From Candidatus Peribacteria bacterium (GTDB lineage Bacteria; Patescibacteriota; Gracilibacteria; UBA1369; 2-02-FULL-48-14): a stretch of 64,000 bases of DNA. The notes beneath the pieces are model-generated. The model made no database searches. It was given only the letters and a program-made list of their open reading frames with translations, and was not told the origin of the DNA. Of the stretch, positions 14,448-23,150 are shown one piece after another. The stretch lies in contig CALQZQ010000003.1 in assembly GCA_943349825.1 (NCBI GenBank), positions 62,001 to 126,000 of the forward strand. The letters are read 5' to 3'. Each line of letters begins with the position of its first letter. Positions within the stretch are counted from its first letter, which is position 1. The translations under genes and the position numbers were made by a program.

Positions 14448-15191
14448 ATGTTTGAGAAAATTCTTACCGAAAACGGCTTCAGCCCCAAAGAAGCCGCCCT
14501 CTACCTCACCGTTTTGGAAGCGGGGGAAATGACTCTGGGCAGAGCGGCGGAAAAGTCTCGCTTAAAACGCTCGACTGTCTACAGTCTGGTGGAGGCTCTC
14601 AAGAAAAAAGGCGTCGTTTCAACGAACAAACGGCGTGGCAGTACTTACATTTCAGCTTTATCGCCGAGACTCCTCATCGAACATTTCGAAAATTCCGCTG
14701 CCATGGCCAAATCCGTACTCCCTCAGCTGATGGAGTTGGCCTACACTTCACCCGTCAAACCTCGCATCCGCTTCGCAGAAGGTATGCAGGCCATCAAAGA
14801 TATCCTCTTTGAGGCTTCCTCCAGCAAACAAGACTACATCGGCTTCATCGATTACACCCTAATGCCAAAAGAAATCTATCGCTACATTCGAACCAAAGTA
14901 GCTCCGCGGCGAGCAAAAGCAGGCATCACGGTCCGTTTGTTGATGCCACGCAACGAAACCGACCTAAAAGTGTTGAAGGAATACACTCAAAGCATCGAGC
15001 ACCGCCTCGTAGACTTCCCCTCGCGTAAAAATCACATCGAGATTTTGCTCTACGAAAACAGCAAAATCGGCTTCATGTCTTATGTGAAAAATGAGCTTTT
15101 CGGCGTGGTGATCGATTCGGAAGCCATCCACCAAACCCTGCGGGATTTGTTTGAATTGATTTGGCAGCTGACAAAAACTACAGAAGATTAG
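14448..15191 (+). CDS. TrmB-family transcriptional regulator
   Basis: 247 residues. Residues 1-75 are a winged helix-turn-helix of the TrmB kind: FSPKEAALYLTVLEAGEMTL, then AAEKSRLKRSTVYSLVEALKKKGVV and a wing with KRRGSTYI. The remainder resembles the TrmB/PLD-like effector domain (FAEGMQAIKDIL near residue 108, VRLLMPRNE near 165, VVIDSEAIHQTLRDLFELIW at the end). TrmB proteins in archaea sense sugars; many CPR genomes carry such regulators with unknown ligands. The gene is divergent from the Cys-rich gene, which may be a target, but this is only positional. Its end overlaps the small minus-strand gene by four bases. Confidence 0.85.
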   Translation: MFEKILTENGFSPKEAALYLTVLEAGEMTLGRAAEKSRLKRSTVYSLVEALKKKGVVSTNKRRGSTYISALSPRLLIEHFENSAAMAKSVLPQLMELAYTSPVKPRIRFAEGMQAIKDILFEASSSKQDYIGFIDYTLMPKEIYRYIRTKVAPRRAKAGITVRLLMPRNETDLKVLKEYTQSIEHRLVDFPSRKNHIEILLYENSKIGFMSYVKNELFGVVIDSEAIHQTLRDLFELIWQLTKTTED

Positions 15192-15391
15192 CCCTCTAAG
15201 TCGTCGCAGCTAGGATGAGCAAAAGGCTTTCCCGCTTCCATGGCCCTCCCTCCAAAACCAAGGCCTTGAACCTGCTGACGTACAAACTCCGCGTCAGAGT
15301 GAGTGTACTCATCTTGTCCTGGACGATAGCCCATACGAGCTTCAAATGTTTCTGTGGCGGCAAGACCTCCTTCTGATGAACCGTTAGCCAT
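15188..15391 (-). CDS. Small hydrophilic protein, 67 residues, unknown
   Basis: The product starts MANGSSEGGLAATETFEAR and is acidic and Gly-rich, without membrane segments. A TATACT hexamer lies 13 bases before the ATG on the minus strand. The reading frame is clean and convergent with the regulator gene by four bases, a spacing used repeatedly in this window. No family is recognised; it could still be a chance frame. Confidence 0.45.
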   Translation of the reverse strand: MANGSSEGGLAATETFEARMGYRPGQDEYTHSDAEFVRQQVQGLGFGGRAMEAGKPFAHPSCDDLEG

Positions 15392-15478
15392 AAAATCGTT
15401 TTTGAGTATAAAGGCGCCGCACTATAAAATGGACAAGAGCTAAAGTCAAGCTGCGCTCGCTTGCCAGCGCCAAGCCCT

Positions 15479-15484
15479 TATAAT
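15479..15484 (+). promoter_or_regulatory. -10 box ahead of the threonine leader peptide
   Basis: A perfect TATAAT lies 12 bases before the leader ATG. No good -35 at 16-18 bases is visible, so the upstream half of the promoter is uncertain. Confidence 0.55.
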
Positions 15485-15496
15485 AAGATTCGAGCA

Positions 15497-15562
15497 ATGA
15501 AGAACTTCACGACAACTACAACGACTACCACAACTCCCCGCTCGGGAGCGAAGTCGCTGTGA
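15497..15562 (+). CDS. Threonine-rich leader peptide, 21 residues
   Basis: The frame ATG AAG AAC TTC is followed by nine threonine codons in a row (15509-15535) that use all four Thr codons except none left out by more than chance would allow: ACG, ACA, ACT and ACC all occur. It then reads PRSGAKSL and stops at TGA. The layout matches the thr operon leader of enterobacteria. The last codons lie inside the sequence that can form the antiterminator (15543-15556), so a ribosome that reaches the stop would cover it. Its product probably has no function of its own; the act of translation is the sensor. The mechanism is inferred from sequence complementarity only. Confidence 0.7.
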   Translation: MKNFTTTTTTTTTPRSGAKSL

Positions 15563-15616
15563 TGTAAATTTTCTTCATCCACTCGCCGACTTCTCCCGGA
15601 GAAAGTCGGTATTTTT
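15543..15616 (+). terminator. Transcription attenuator with competing antiterminator
   Basis: Terminator: CCGACTT-CTCC-c-GGAG-a-AAGTCGG (15586-15609) followed by TATTTTTT. Antiterminator: CGGGAG (15543-15548) and AAGTCG (15551-15556) are together complementary to CGACTTCTCCCG (15587-15598), 12 pairs with a two-base bulge, using the 5' arm of the terminator. A small hairpin CGCT-CGGG-AGCG (15539-15550) can hide the antiterminator strand. Stalling at the Thr codons would leave the antiterminator free and allow read-through into the gene at 15641. Confidence 0.72.
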
Positions 15617-15640
15617 TATTAACCCTAACCCTTTTATCTC

Positions 15641-15823
15641 ATGTGCAACTACGAACTCCGTTCAGAAGGAAGCCACTCTTCAGAACTCAAGCCATACACG
15701 CCTTTAGAGCTAGCCCCAGCCCTCAGGGATGAAATCGCCGCCTTGGACACTGCATCCAAAGTTCGCTTGAGCTCAGCTCCACGTGATCCGTTTGGAGACG
15801 GCGATTACATCTCTATGACCTGA
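15641..15823 (+). CDS. Small protein downstream of the attenuator, 60 residues, unknown
   Basis: The product starts MCNYELRSEGSHSSELKPY and is acidic, without signal peptide or membrane segment. It begins 24 bases after the attenuator T-run, so it is the first gene that read-through would express. It is followed after 25 bases by the pheS -10. I recognise no family. If the frame is not coding, the attenuator would control pheS and the genes beyond it directly. The attenuator makes a transcribed region here likely, but the coding call is moderate. Confidence 0.5.
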   Translation: MCNYELRSEGSHSSELKPYTPLELAPALRDEIAALDTASKVRLSSAPRDPFGDGDYISMT

Positions 15824-15825
15824 TC

Positions 15826-15854
15826 TATACACCATAGTTTGGCTCTGCTAGAAT
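15826..15854 (+). promoter_or_regulatory. pheS operon promoter, extended -10
   Basis: TATACA (15826-15831), a 17-base spacer, and TAGAAT (15849-15854) preceded by TGC. The pheS ATG follows 16 bases later. Confidence 0.65.
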
Positions 15855-15870
15855 AGCGCCACTTGAATTT

Positions 15871-16914
15871 ATGCACGATTCTTTAGGCGAATTACAGAAA
15901 GAAGCGGTCGCTGCCCTGGAAAAGGCGGCATCCTTGGCCGCACTCAAAGAAGTGGAGAAAAATTTCTTGGGAAAAGGAGGTAAAGTAACAGGCCTTTTGA
16001 AAGGCCTCAAAGACCTGCCCGACGAAGAAAAGAAGAGTTTTGGAAAAGCCGTAAACGACCTGAAAGTCGCGCTGGAAGGGCTCTACCAAAGCCGCTCCCA
16101 GATCCTTGAACGTGAAGAAATCGATCGCACCCTCGAAAACGACTGGATCGACCTGACCGCTCCCGGAACCCAGCACGAAACCGGCCACATCCATCCTCTT
16201 TCTGAAACGCAGGAAGAAGTGGAGCGTATTTTCCAACAAATGGGCTTCACCATTGTGGACGGACCTGAAGTAGAAAGTGAATTTTACAATTTTGAAGGAC
16301 TAAACATCCCTTCCTACCATCCAGCCCGCGACATGCAGGACACCTTTTTTATAGACAAAGCTCCGCATCCAACGGAAGGAAAAATGGTCCTGCGCACCCA
16401 CACGTCCCCCGCGGGGCAAGTGCGCGCCCTCATGCAACACGGCGCTCCCCTACGCGTGATCTGCCCCGGTCGCTGTTTCCGCAACGAGGCCACCGACGCT
16501 TCTCACGAACACACTTTCAACCAAGTGGAAGGCCTGCTGATCGACGAAGGCATTTCCCTCGCTCATCTCAAAGGAGTGATGTTGGAGTTTTTAAAACGAC
16601 TCTTCAAACGTGACCTCAAAGTGCGCTTCCGCCCGGGCTACTTCCCCTTTGTGGAACCCGGCTTGGAACTGGACATGTCCTGTCCATTCTGTGACCAAAA
16701 AGGCTGCCGCGTCTGCAAACACAGCGGTTGGATTGAATTCATGGGCTGCGGAATGACCCACCCTCACGTTTTAAAAACAGCCGGCATTGATTCCGAAAAA
16801 TACCAAGGCTGGGCCTTCGGTTTCGGCCTCACTCGCCTCGTGATGATGCGCTACGCGATCGACGACATTCGTCATTTGCAAAACGGAGATCTACGCTTTA
16901 ACGAACAATTCTAA
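15871..16914 (+). CDS. pheS: Phenylalanine--tRNA ligase alpha subunit
   Basis: 347 residues, normal length. The N-terminal coiled coil (residues 1-90) contacts tRNA, and the catalytic class II core follows. Motif 2 is visible as GRCFRNEATDASHEHTFNQVEG, and motif 3 as GWAFGFGLTRLVMMRY near the end. FRPGYFPFVEPG is the Phe-pocket region. A four-Cys insertion, CPFCDQKGCRVCKHSGW, may bind zinc; it is present in many bacterial PheS proteins. With PheT it forms the alpha2-beta2 enzyme that charges tRNA-Phe. The stop codon overlaps the next start (TAATG). Confidence 0.97.
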   Translation: MHDSLGELQKEAVAALEKAASLAALKEVEKNFLGKGGKVTGLLKGLKDLPDEEKKSFGKAVNDLKVALEGLYQSRSQILEREEIDRTLENDWIDLTAPGTQHETGHIHPLSETQEEVERIFQQMGFTIVDGPEVESEFYNFEGLNIPSYHPARDMQDTFFIDKAPHPTEGKMVLRTHTSPAGQVRALMQHGAPLRVICPGRCFRNEATDASHEHTFNQVEGLLIDEGISLAHLKGVMLEFLKRLFKRDLKVRFRPGYFPFVEPGLELDMSCPFCDQKGCRVCKHSGWIEFMGCGMTHPHVLKTAGIDSEKYQGWAFGFGLTRLVMMRYAIDDIRHLQNGDLRFNEQF

Positions 16915-17189
16915 TGAATCCTAATCTGCTGACCGCCGTCGGAGTCCTGGGAAACATCCTCGTGGTGGTTTCCTACCTGCCTCAGATTCGTAAGATCATC
17001 GTGACCAAAAAATCCGACGACTTGAGTCTGGGAATGTGGGGCCTCTACGTACTCGGAGACATACTCCTGCTCGTCTACGCTGCCGCCACCGGCGACACCA
17101 TCTTCACCGCCCTCTTCACGCTCTTCACCATAGAAAACCTGGTTGTCCTCTATCTCGCCTTCAAATACGCTAAAGTGAAACCCCAATGA
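16914..17189 (+). CDS. PQ-loop (SemiSWEET-like) membrane protein
   Basis: 91 residues with three hydrophobic segments (about 6-24, 40-58, 64-84). The first ends in YLPQIRKI, the proline-glutamine motif of the SWEET/PQ-loop family, and KSDDLSLGMW matches the conserved stretch that follows. SemiSWEET proteins are sugar transporters that act as dimers of three-helix bundles. The gene sits between pheS and pheT with overlaps on both sides, which is an unusual place. The substrate is unknown. Confidence 0.8.
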   Translation: MNPNLLTAVGVLGNILVVVSYLPQIRKIIVTKKSDDLSLGMWGLYVLGDILLLVYAAATGDTIFTALFTLFTIENLVVLYLAFKYAKVKPQ

Positions 17190-19606
17190 AAATTTCTCTC
17201 GACTGGATTTCGGATTTCGTTGCTCTCCCGAACCTCGCTCCGGAGGAAATCGGCAAAACCTTCACGCACCACACCGCGGAGGTAGAAGGAGTGGAAGATC
17301 AAGCCGCCGCCTATGACAAAATGGTCATCGGCAAAATTCTTTCTGTGTCCAAACATCCCGGAGCAGACCGCCTCAACCTGGCTCAAACAGACATCGGTGG
17401 AAAAACCGTGCAAATCGTATGTGGAGGGCAAAATCTTTTCGAAGGGATGTTGGTACCCGTGGGACTACCCGGCTCTTGGGCCAATGTGCACGGCGGCGAC
17501 CGCATGCAACTCGCAGAAATCAAAATCCGCGGCGAAGACAGTTTTGGAATGATTTGTGCCGGTGAAGAAATCGGCCTAGCTCCGGACAACGCCGTGGGCT
17601 CCAAAACTGACGTACGCATTCACAACCTCACCCACACCAAAGCCAAACCCGGCACGCCACTGGCCAAAGCGCTCGGCAAAGAAGGCGCTGTCATGGAAGT
17701 AGACAACAAATCTCTCACGCACCGTTCTGACCTGTGGGGACACTACGGAATTGCTCGAGAACTCGCCGCCATTTATGGGAAAAACCTCGCGCCTCTCGAC
17801 AGCTTCACCAAAATTCCCGCAACCAAGGGTAAAGCTAAGGTGCATGTAGACATCCAAGACGCTGTGCTCTGTCCACGTTTCTCCTCCGCCATCATGACGG
17901 GCATCAAAATTGAGGAATCCCCTCAGTGGATGAAGGCACGGCTCCAAGCCGCCGGAATGAACGCCCACAACAACATTGTGGACATCACCAACTATGTGAT
18001 GCTCGAGCTCGGCCAACCCATGCACGCCTACGATCGTGCCGTGCTCGGCAGCGACATTCTTCGAGTGCGCTTCGCTAAGAAAGGGGAAAAGCTGGTGACT
18101 CTGGATGAAACCGAACAAGCCCTCACCCCGGAAGATCCGCTCATTTGCAGCGGCAAAGACGAAGCCGTTGGCCTCGCCGGAGTCAAAGGCGGGCTCAAAT
18201 CCGGAATCAGCACTGCGACCACGGAAGTGATTTTGGAATGTGCGGCCTTCGATGCCGTCCTCGTGCGTAAGGCCAGCATGCGCCACGCGCTCCGCACAGA
18301 CGCCTCTCAACGTTTCGAAAAAAGCCTCGACCCCACGCTCACAGAAGTCGCCCTCAAGCGCGCCATCCACCTTATTTTACAACTCTGCCCCGGTGCAAAA
18401 TTAGAAGGCCCTGTGGACACGGTGGGCACATGGAAACCCAAAAAAGTGGTGCTCAAAATCACGCCGGAAAACATCTGCAGCAAAATCGGTATTTCTATAC
18501 CTACTCCAAAAATCATCGCGCTCTTAAAATCCCTTGAGTTCGAGGTTCAAAAGACAGGCAAAAGTCTAACCGTGACCGTGCCTTCCCACCGGTCCACGCG
18601 CGACGTCCTCATTCCCGAAGACCTAGTGGAAGAAGTGGCCCGCCTCTACGGTTACAATAATATTCCCGCTTTGTTGCCAGAAAAAGTACTGGAACTACCG
18701 AAAGAAAACGTGGAACGAGGTCTCGAGCACAACACGCGTGCCATTTTGTCCGCCAGCCTGGGCTTCACAGAAGTGATGAACTATTCCTTCTACGGAAAAG
18801 ACCGTTTGGAAAAGTGCGGACTCGATGAAAAAGACCACCTCAAAGTGCTCAACTATTTGTCGCTGGACCAAAGCCACATGCGCACCACGCTCACCCCAAA
18901 TATGCTGGCCAACATTGCGGCCAATGCTCGAGAACGTGCCGTCATCAAAATCTTCGAACTCGGCCACACTTATAAAGAAGTCGGAGAGTTCATGCCGCTG
19001 GAAGAAAAGCGCCTCACCGCTGCCGTCGCAGAAAACGGCGAAGCCTTCTACGCCGCCAAAGGGGCTCTGGAAGTATTTTTAAAAGAATTCCACGTGAGCA
19101 ACTACGAACTCAAACCAAGCGCAAAAATCCTGCCTTACTCTCACCCCAAGAAGAGCGCGGACTTGATCGTGAAAGGCAAAACCGTGGGAGTGCTCTTCAC
19201 AGTACATCCTGGCGTTCTCAGAGCCTTCGACATTCCCCAGGACGTGGCGATGTTTTCCGTGGACTTTGCGAAACTCATCAGCCTCGGCCGAGAGCTGACT
19301 CGCTTCCAAGCACTGGCCAAATTCCCTGCCCTCCCTTTTGACATTTCCATCTTGGTGGACCGCAAGAAAACCGTGGCCGAAATGGAAACCGCCATTCGTT
19401 CGACGGACTCAAACGGCCTCATAGAGTCGGTGAAACTTTTTGACATTTACGAAGGCAAAAATATCCCCGAAGGCCAAAAATCTTTGAGCTTCAACGTGAC
19501 TCTGCGTCACCCGGACCGCACGCTGACTGACGCTGAATTTCAAGCTCTTTATTCATCTGTTGGCACCGCTTTGGCAGCGGCCGGCGGAACCATCCGCGGA
19601 CTATGA
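17186..19606 (+). CDS. pheT: Phenylalanine--tRNA ligase beta subunit
   Basis: 806 residues, full bacterial length. Residues 39-150 are the EMAP/OB tRNA-binding domain (VSKHPGADRLNLAQTDIGG). B3/B4 editing follows (near 205-370, with NIVDITNYVMLELGQPMHAYD), then the B5 DNA-binding-like fold (near 405-480), the catalytic-like core (GYNNIP; GFTEVMNYSF), and the C-terminal FDX-ACB anticodon-binding domain (FPALPFDISILVDRK, with LRHPDRTLTDAE). The ATG overlaps the PQ-loop stop (ATGA), and its own stop overlaps the PBP start in the same way. This four-gene chain should be one transcript. Confidence 0.97.
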   Translation: MKISLDWISDFVALPNLAPEEIGKTFTHHTAEVEGVEDQAAAYDKMVIGKILSVSKHPGADRLNLAQTDIGGKTVQIVCGGQNLFEGMLVPVGLPGSWANVHGGDRMQLAEIKIRGEDSFGMICAGEEIGLAPDNAVGSKTDVRIHNLTHTKAKPGTPLAKALGKEGAVMEVDNKSLTHRSDLWGHYGIARELAAIYGKNLAPLDSFTKIPATKGKAKVHVDIQDAVLCPRFSSAIMTGIKIEESPQWMKARLQAAGMNAHNNIVDITNYVMLELGQPMHAYDRAVLGSDILRVRFAKKGEKLVTLDETEQALTPEDPLICSGKDEAVGLAGVKGGLKSGISTATTEVILECAAFDAVLVRKASMRHALRTDASQRFEKSLDPTLTEVALKRAIHLILQLCPGAKLEGPVDTVGTWKPKKVVLKITPENICSKIGISIPTPKIIALLKSLEFEVQKTGKSLTVTVPSHRSTRDVLIPEDLVEEVARLYGYNNIPALLPEKVLELPKENVERGLEHNTRAILSASLGFTEVMNYSFYGKDRLEKCGLDEKDHLKVLNYLSLDQSHMRTTLTPNMLANIAANARERAVIKIFELGHTYKEVGEFMPLEEKRLTAAVAENGEAFYAAKGALEVFLKEFHVSNYELKPSAKILPYSHPKKSADLIVKGKTVGVLFTVHPGVLRAFDIPQDVAMFSVDFAKLISLGRELTRFQALAKFPALPFDISILVDRKKTVAEMETAIRSTDSNGLIESVKLFDIYEGKNIPEGQKSLSFNVTLRHPDRTLTDAEFQALYSSVGTALAAAGGTIRGL

Positions 19607-22404
19607 AAAAAACTCTCAACACCATTAAGGACTGGAGCATCCGGTCCGTAGGCAAAGCTCGGGCTCACCTCAAAACCAAGCCCGAAATGACGCGCTTTCA
19701 AAAATCTTGGCGCTACGCCATCACCGCGGGATTTGCTCTTTTCGCTGCCTTCTGTGTGGTGTCCTTCATCTACTTTCTCTGGCTACTCCTCACCTTCGAT
19801 CCTCTCGGAGGAATTCCCAAAGATTCCACGCTCATTTACGATCGCACCGGAGAAAACATCCTCTACACCATTCACGGAGAAGAAAACCGTAAAACGGTAG
19901 ACACTCTGGATGAAATTTCTCCACAAGTCATCGACGCCACACTGGCGATTGAAGACGATCAATTCTACCACCACATCGGAATCGACATCCCGGGTCTCAT
20001 CAAGGCTGTCTTCTCCGAAATCGGCATAGGAACGGCGCGTGGAGGGTCCACCATCACTCAGCAGTTCGTGCGCAACGAGTACCTTTCTCTCGAAAAAAGC
20101 TACATCCGCAAATACCGCGAAATCATGATGTCCTTCGTACTGGAAATGAAGTTCAGCAAAGACGACATTCTTTTGATGTACTTGAACGAAATCCCTTACG
20201 GAAACAACGCCTACGGCATCGAACTGGCCTCAGAGCGCTATTTCGGCATCAAAGCGTCAGAAATGAACCTGGCCCAATCTGTCATTCTCGCCAGCATTCC
20301 CAACGCACCCACTTATTATTCTCCTTACGGCGAACACAAATTCACCACGCTCAATTTTGAACTCACCGCAGAAGCGCTGGGTGAACGTGAAATCACGGGG
20401 GAAGAAGATTTGGAGCCAGATGAGTTCGACCGCGGACTCATTGGTCAAGTCTTCACCTTGCCCGACGGCAGCACTTTTTACATAAAAGGCCGCAGCGACA
20501 TCGTACTGGAACGCATGCAAGAACTGGAAATGATCACGGAAGCCGAAGTCACCAGCGCTCTCGCCGAAGTCCAGACCATGGAGTTCACCGCTTATAGAGA
20601 CACCATCAAAGCCGCTCACTTCGTACTCTGGGTAAAGCAACAGCTCGAAGACAAATACGGCAAGGAAGTCGTGGAACAAGGAGGTCTTCGTGTAACCACT
20701 ACCCTAGATCCTGAATTCCAAGAAGCCGCCGAAACGGCCGTCGCCGATAAAATCGAGGGCATCAGCGACAGCTACAACGCGAACAACGCTGCCTTAATCA
20801 GTGTACAGCCTCAAACCGGACAAATCCTGGCCATGGTGGGCAGCGCAGACTATTTTGACGAAGAGATCCAAGGCCAAGTGAACATGATCACCAGCCGCCG
20901 CCAACCCGGTTCTTCTTTCAAACCTTTTGTGTATGCGCTCGCATTTTTGAATCAATACACGCCGGCCACAGTGATCTACGACGTACTCACCCACTTCGGT
21001 CCCGATACGCCAAAGAACTATGAAGGCGGCTTCAAAGGTCCGCTCAGCATGCGTGAAGCCCTCGGAGGGTCTCGCAATATTCCCGCCGCCAAAACCTACT
21101 TCCTCGCCGGTCAGCAAGAAAGCATCATTCCTTTTGCACAAAAGCTCGGGCTGGAATCCATCCCGGAGGAAGGCGACTACGGCTACACGCTGGCCCTGGG
21201 AACCGCCGAAGTGACCCCACTCGAAATGGCAGAAGCTTACGGAGTCTTCGCCAACAACGGCACTAAAATTCCGCTCACCGCTATCTTAAAAATAGAAACT
21301 TCTGACGGAACCATTTTGGAACAGTGGGAAGAAAGCAAAGTGGAAAAAACACAGGTCCTCGATCCTCAAGTAGCCTTCCTCATCAACGACATTCTTTCGG
21401 ATCCCAGTGTGAACATCGGCCCCGGCGTCTACATGGATGCCATCGACAACGCCGCCAAAACAGGAACCTCCACCGATCCGGATGGCTACACTCAAGACGG
21501 TTGGATCGCTGCCTACACCCCGACCCTCGTCACCATCGGTTGGAGCGGAAACGCAGATGGCACAGCCATGAATTCCGCCGGTGAAGCCTACTACACCATC
21601 GCTCCCATCTGGAAGGCCTACATGACCAAAATCCTCACTCGTCTGGAGCCCACCGAATGGGCTCGTCCTCAAGGCATCACGGAAGTAGCCGTGAGCAAGG
21701 CGAGCGGAAAACTACCCGGTGCGGATACTCCCTCCGACATGGTGCACACCGAAGTCTTTGCAGACTTTGCAGTCCCCACGGAAATCGACGACGCTTACCA
21801 AACAGTGAAGATCGAAACCGTCACCAACCGCCTGGCCACCGACTATTCTCCTGCGGACGTAGTGGAAGAAAAAGCCTACCGCATTTACAAAGAAGATTGG
21901 TCCAATTGGCAGAGCGACATAGACGCTTGGGCTATGGAACAAAAGTTCGAAATGCCTCCCGCCGAATACGCGGACGACATTCATAACGCCGAAACCGCCA
22001 GCCATATCCCCTCAGTCGCCATCACCAGTCCCAGCACCCTTTCTGGAGTCTCCAAAGAAGACAAACTGGTAGACGTGACTGTGGAAATCAACGATGTGGG
22101 CAACGGTCTCGACGAAGTCCAATACACCGTGAACGGCATACTTCCTTATCACGCCAAAGAAGCCCCTTACGACGGCAAAATCCGTATTTCCGTCACCGCC
22201 AAAGTCGGCGACATCTTGGAAGTACAGGCCAAGGCCATCGACCAGTACGGCTACTCCTCTACGAGCACTATCGAACTCCGCGTGGAGGACTCAGAGGATT
22301 CCGATGATTCGAAGAACAGCGACGACTCCAGGGGCAGCAACGACGATTCGAGTAGCTCAATACTTCCCGACCTCAGTCTGCCTCGTTTGTGGCCCGCGCG
22401 ATAA
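19603..22404 (+). CDS. Class A penicillin-binding protein (PBP1A-type)
   Basis: 933 residues. Residues 1-40 are cytoplasmic and basic, with one membrane anchor near 42-68. The GT51 glycosyltransferase domain shows EDDQFYHHIGID, GGSTITQQFVRNEYL, KYREIMMS and YLNEIPYGNNAYGIE. The transpeptidase domain shows the nucleophile motif SSFK near 434, GGSRN as SxN, and KTGTS near 618. A C-terminal extension (about 800-905) resembles an Ig-like or Big domain, and the last 30 residues are a Ser/Asp-rich low-complexity tail. It polymerises and crosslinks peptidoglycan outside the membrane. Start overlaps the pheT stop (ATGA). The end overlaps the convergent methyltransferase gene by 32 bases. Confidence 0.95.
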   Translation: MKKTLNTIKDWSIRSVGKARAHLKTKPEMTRFQKSWRYAITAGFALFAAFCVVSFIYFLWLLLTFDPLGGIPKDSTLIYDRTGENILYTIHGEENRKTVDTLDEISPQVIDATLAIEDDQFYHHIGIDIPGLIKAVFSEIGIGTARGGSTITQQFVRNEYLSLEKSYIRKYREIMMSFVLEMKFSKDDILLMYLNEIPYGNNAYGIELASERYFGIKASEMNLAQSVILASIPNAPTYYSPYGEHKFTTLNFELTAEALGEREITGEEDLEPDEFDRGLIGQVFTLPDGSTFYIKGRSDIVLERMQELEMITEAEVTSALAEVQTMEFTAYRDTIKAAHFVLWVKQQLEDKYGKEVVEQGGLRVTTTLDPEFQEAAETAVADKIEGISDSYNANNAALISVQPQTGQILAMVGSADYFDEEIQGQVNMITSRRQPGSSFKPFVYALAFLNQYTPATVIYDVLTHFGPDTPKNYEGGFKGPLSMREALGGSRNIPAAKTYFLAGQQESIIPFAQKLGLESIPEEGDYGYTLALGTAEVTPLEMAEAYGVFANNGTKIPLTAILKIETSDGTILEQWEESKVEKTQVLDPQVAFLINDILSDPSVNIGPGVYMDAIDNAAKTGTSTDPDGYTQDGWIAAYTPTLVTIGWSGNADGTAMNSAGEAYYTIAPIWKAYMTKILTRLEPTEWARPQGITEVAVSKASGKLPGADTPSDMVHTEVFADFAVPTEIDDAYQTVKIETVTNRLATDYSPADVVEEKAYRIYKEDWSNWQSDIDAWAMEQKFEMPPAEYADDIHNAETASHIPSVAITSPSTLSGVSKEDKLVDVTVEINDVGNGLDEVQYTVNGILPYHAKEAPYDGKIRISVTAKVGDILEVQAKAIDQYGYSSTSTIELRVEDSEDSDDSKNSDDSRGSNDDSSSSILPDLSLPRLWPAR

Positions 22405-22942
22405 GCAAGCCGCTGCCCACCGGAATTTCCACGACTTCAAACCGTGGATCTTCGTGCAGGCCCTGAACAAAAGCTCCCATGGCTCCCACTCGGTGCGACT
22501 CCACGTTGTCCACCGCTATCATCGCGCCCGGCGCCAAGAGCGGCAAGAGCCCCTCTAAGTAACTTTGATGTTCCATTTTCGTCGCATCCAAAAAAACAAA
22601 ATCCACTGGTCCCGGAAGTTGCAGCTCCGGAAAAATTTCCGGAGCATGGCCCTTCACCTGGTGGATCCAATCGCCCATGCCAGCCTCTTCAATATTGGCG
22701 CGCGCTCGTTCAAAACGCTGAGCATGGGATTCTATGGTCCAGAGTTTTCCGCTGCCATTTTTTCCTAAAGCAGACCCCATCCAGAGCGCACTGTAACCCA
22801 CCGAGGTTCCAATTTCTACAACAATTTTAGGTGCAACCACACGCAACAAAAAATGCAGCAAGCGCCCAGTTTCCGGCCCCACAATCCACACGCTTTCCTG
22901 CGCGTGCTCCGCTTCAATTCTTTTTAAAATGCTCTCTAGCAT
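22373..22942 (-). CDS. SAM-dependent O-methyltransferase, catechol-OMT-like
   Basis: 189 residues from the ATG at 22942; two earlier ATGs would overlap the glutaredoxin gene further. Motif I is VVEIGTSVGYSALWM, motif II ends in WTIES, and VDFVFLDATK followed by VDNVESHR matches the metal-binding region of caffeoyl-CoA/catechol O-methyltransferases. The methyl acceptor is unknown. It is the last gene of a minus-strand run with glutaredoxin and the nucleotide pyrophosphatase, each overlapping the next. Confidence 0.88.
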   Translation of the reverse strand: MLESILKRIEAEHAQESVWIVGPETGRLLHFLLRVVAPKIVVEIGTSVGYSALWMGSALGKNGSGKLWTIESHAQRFERARANIEEAGMGDWIHQVKGHAPEIFPELQLPGPVDFVFLDATKMEHQSYLEGLLPLLAPGAMIAVDNVESHRVGAMGAFVQGLHEDPRFEVVEIPVGSGLLIARATNEAD

Positions 22943-23150
22943 AAGCAATGATGTCAGCGGATTCATACATGTGAGTCTCTCCATCCACCAAAAAAGGCAC
23001 TTGTTGTTTGCCCCCCAGTTTCACCAACTCTGCCGACCCCGGCGTACCACGCTCGGCATCCACTTCTTCGTAAACCACATCCATTTCAGCAAACGCGCTA
23101 CGAACTTTTTCGCAGTAAGGGCAAGCGGCGTAGGTATAGAGTTTAAACAT
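22914..23150 (-). CDS. Glutaredoxin-like protein
   Basis: 78 residues from the ATG at 23150, which directly precedes the canonical first strand KLYTYAACPYC. The dithiol active site CPYC is near residue 9, and VPFLVDG with the cis-Pro and ESADIIAYARE match the thioredoxin fold. It probably reduces protein or small-molecule disulphides. Its start overlaps the end of the ITPase gene by eight bases and its end overlaps the methyltransferase start. Confidence 0.9.
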   Translation of the reverse strand: MFKLYTYAACPYCEKVRSAFAEMDVVYEEVDAERGTPGSAELVKLGGKQQVPFLVDGETHMYESADIIAYAREHFKKN

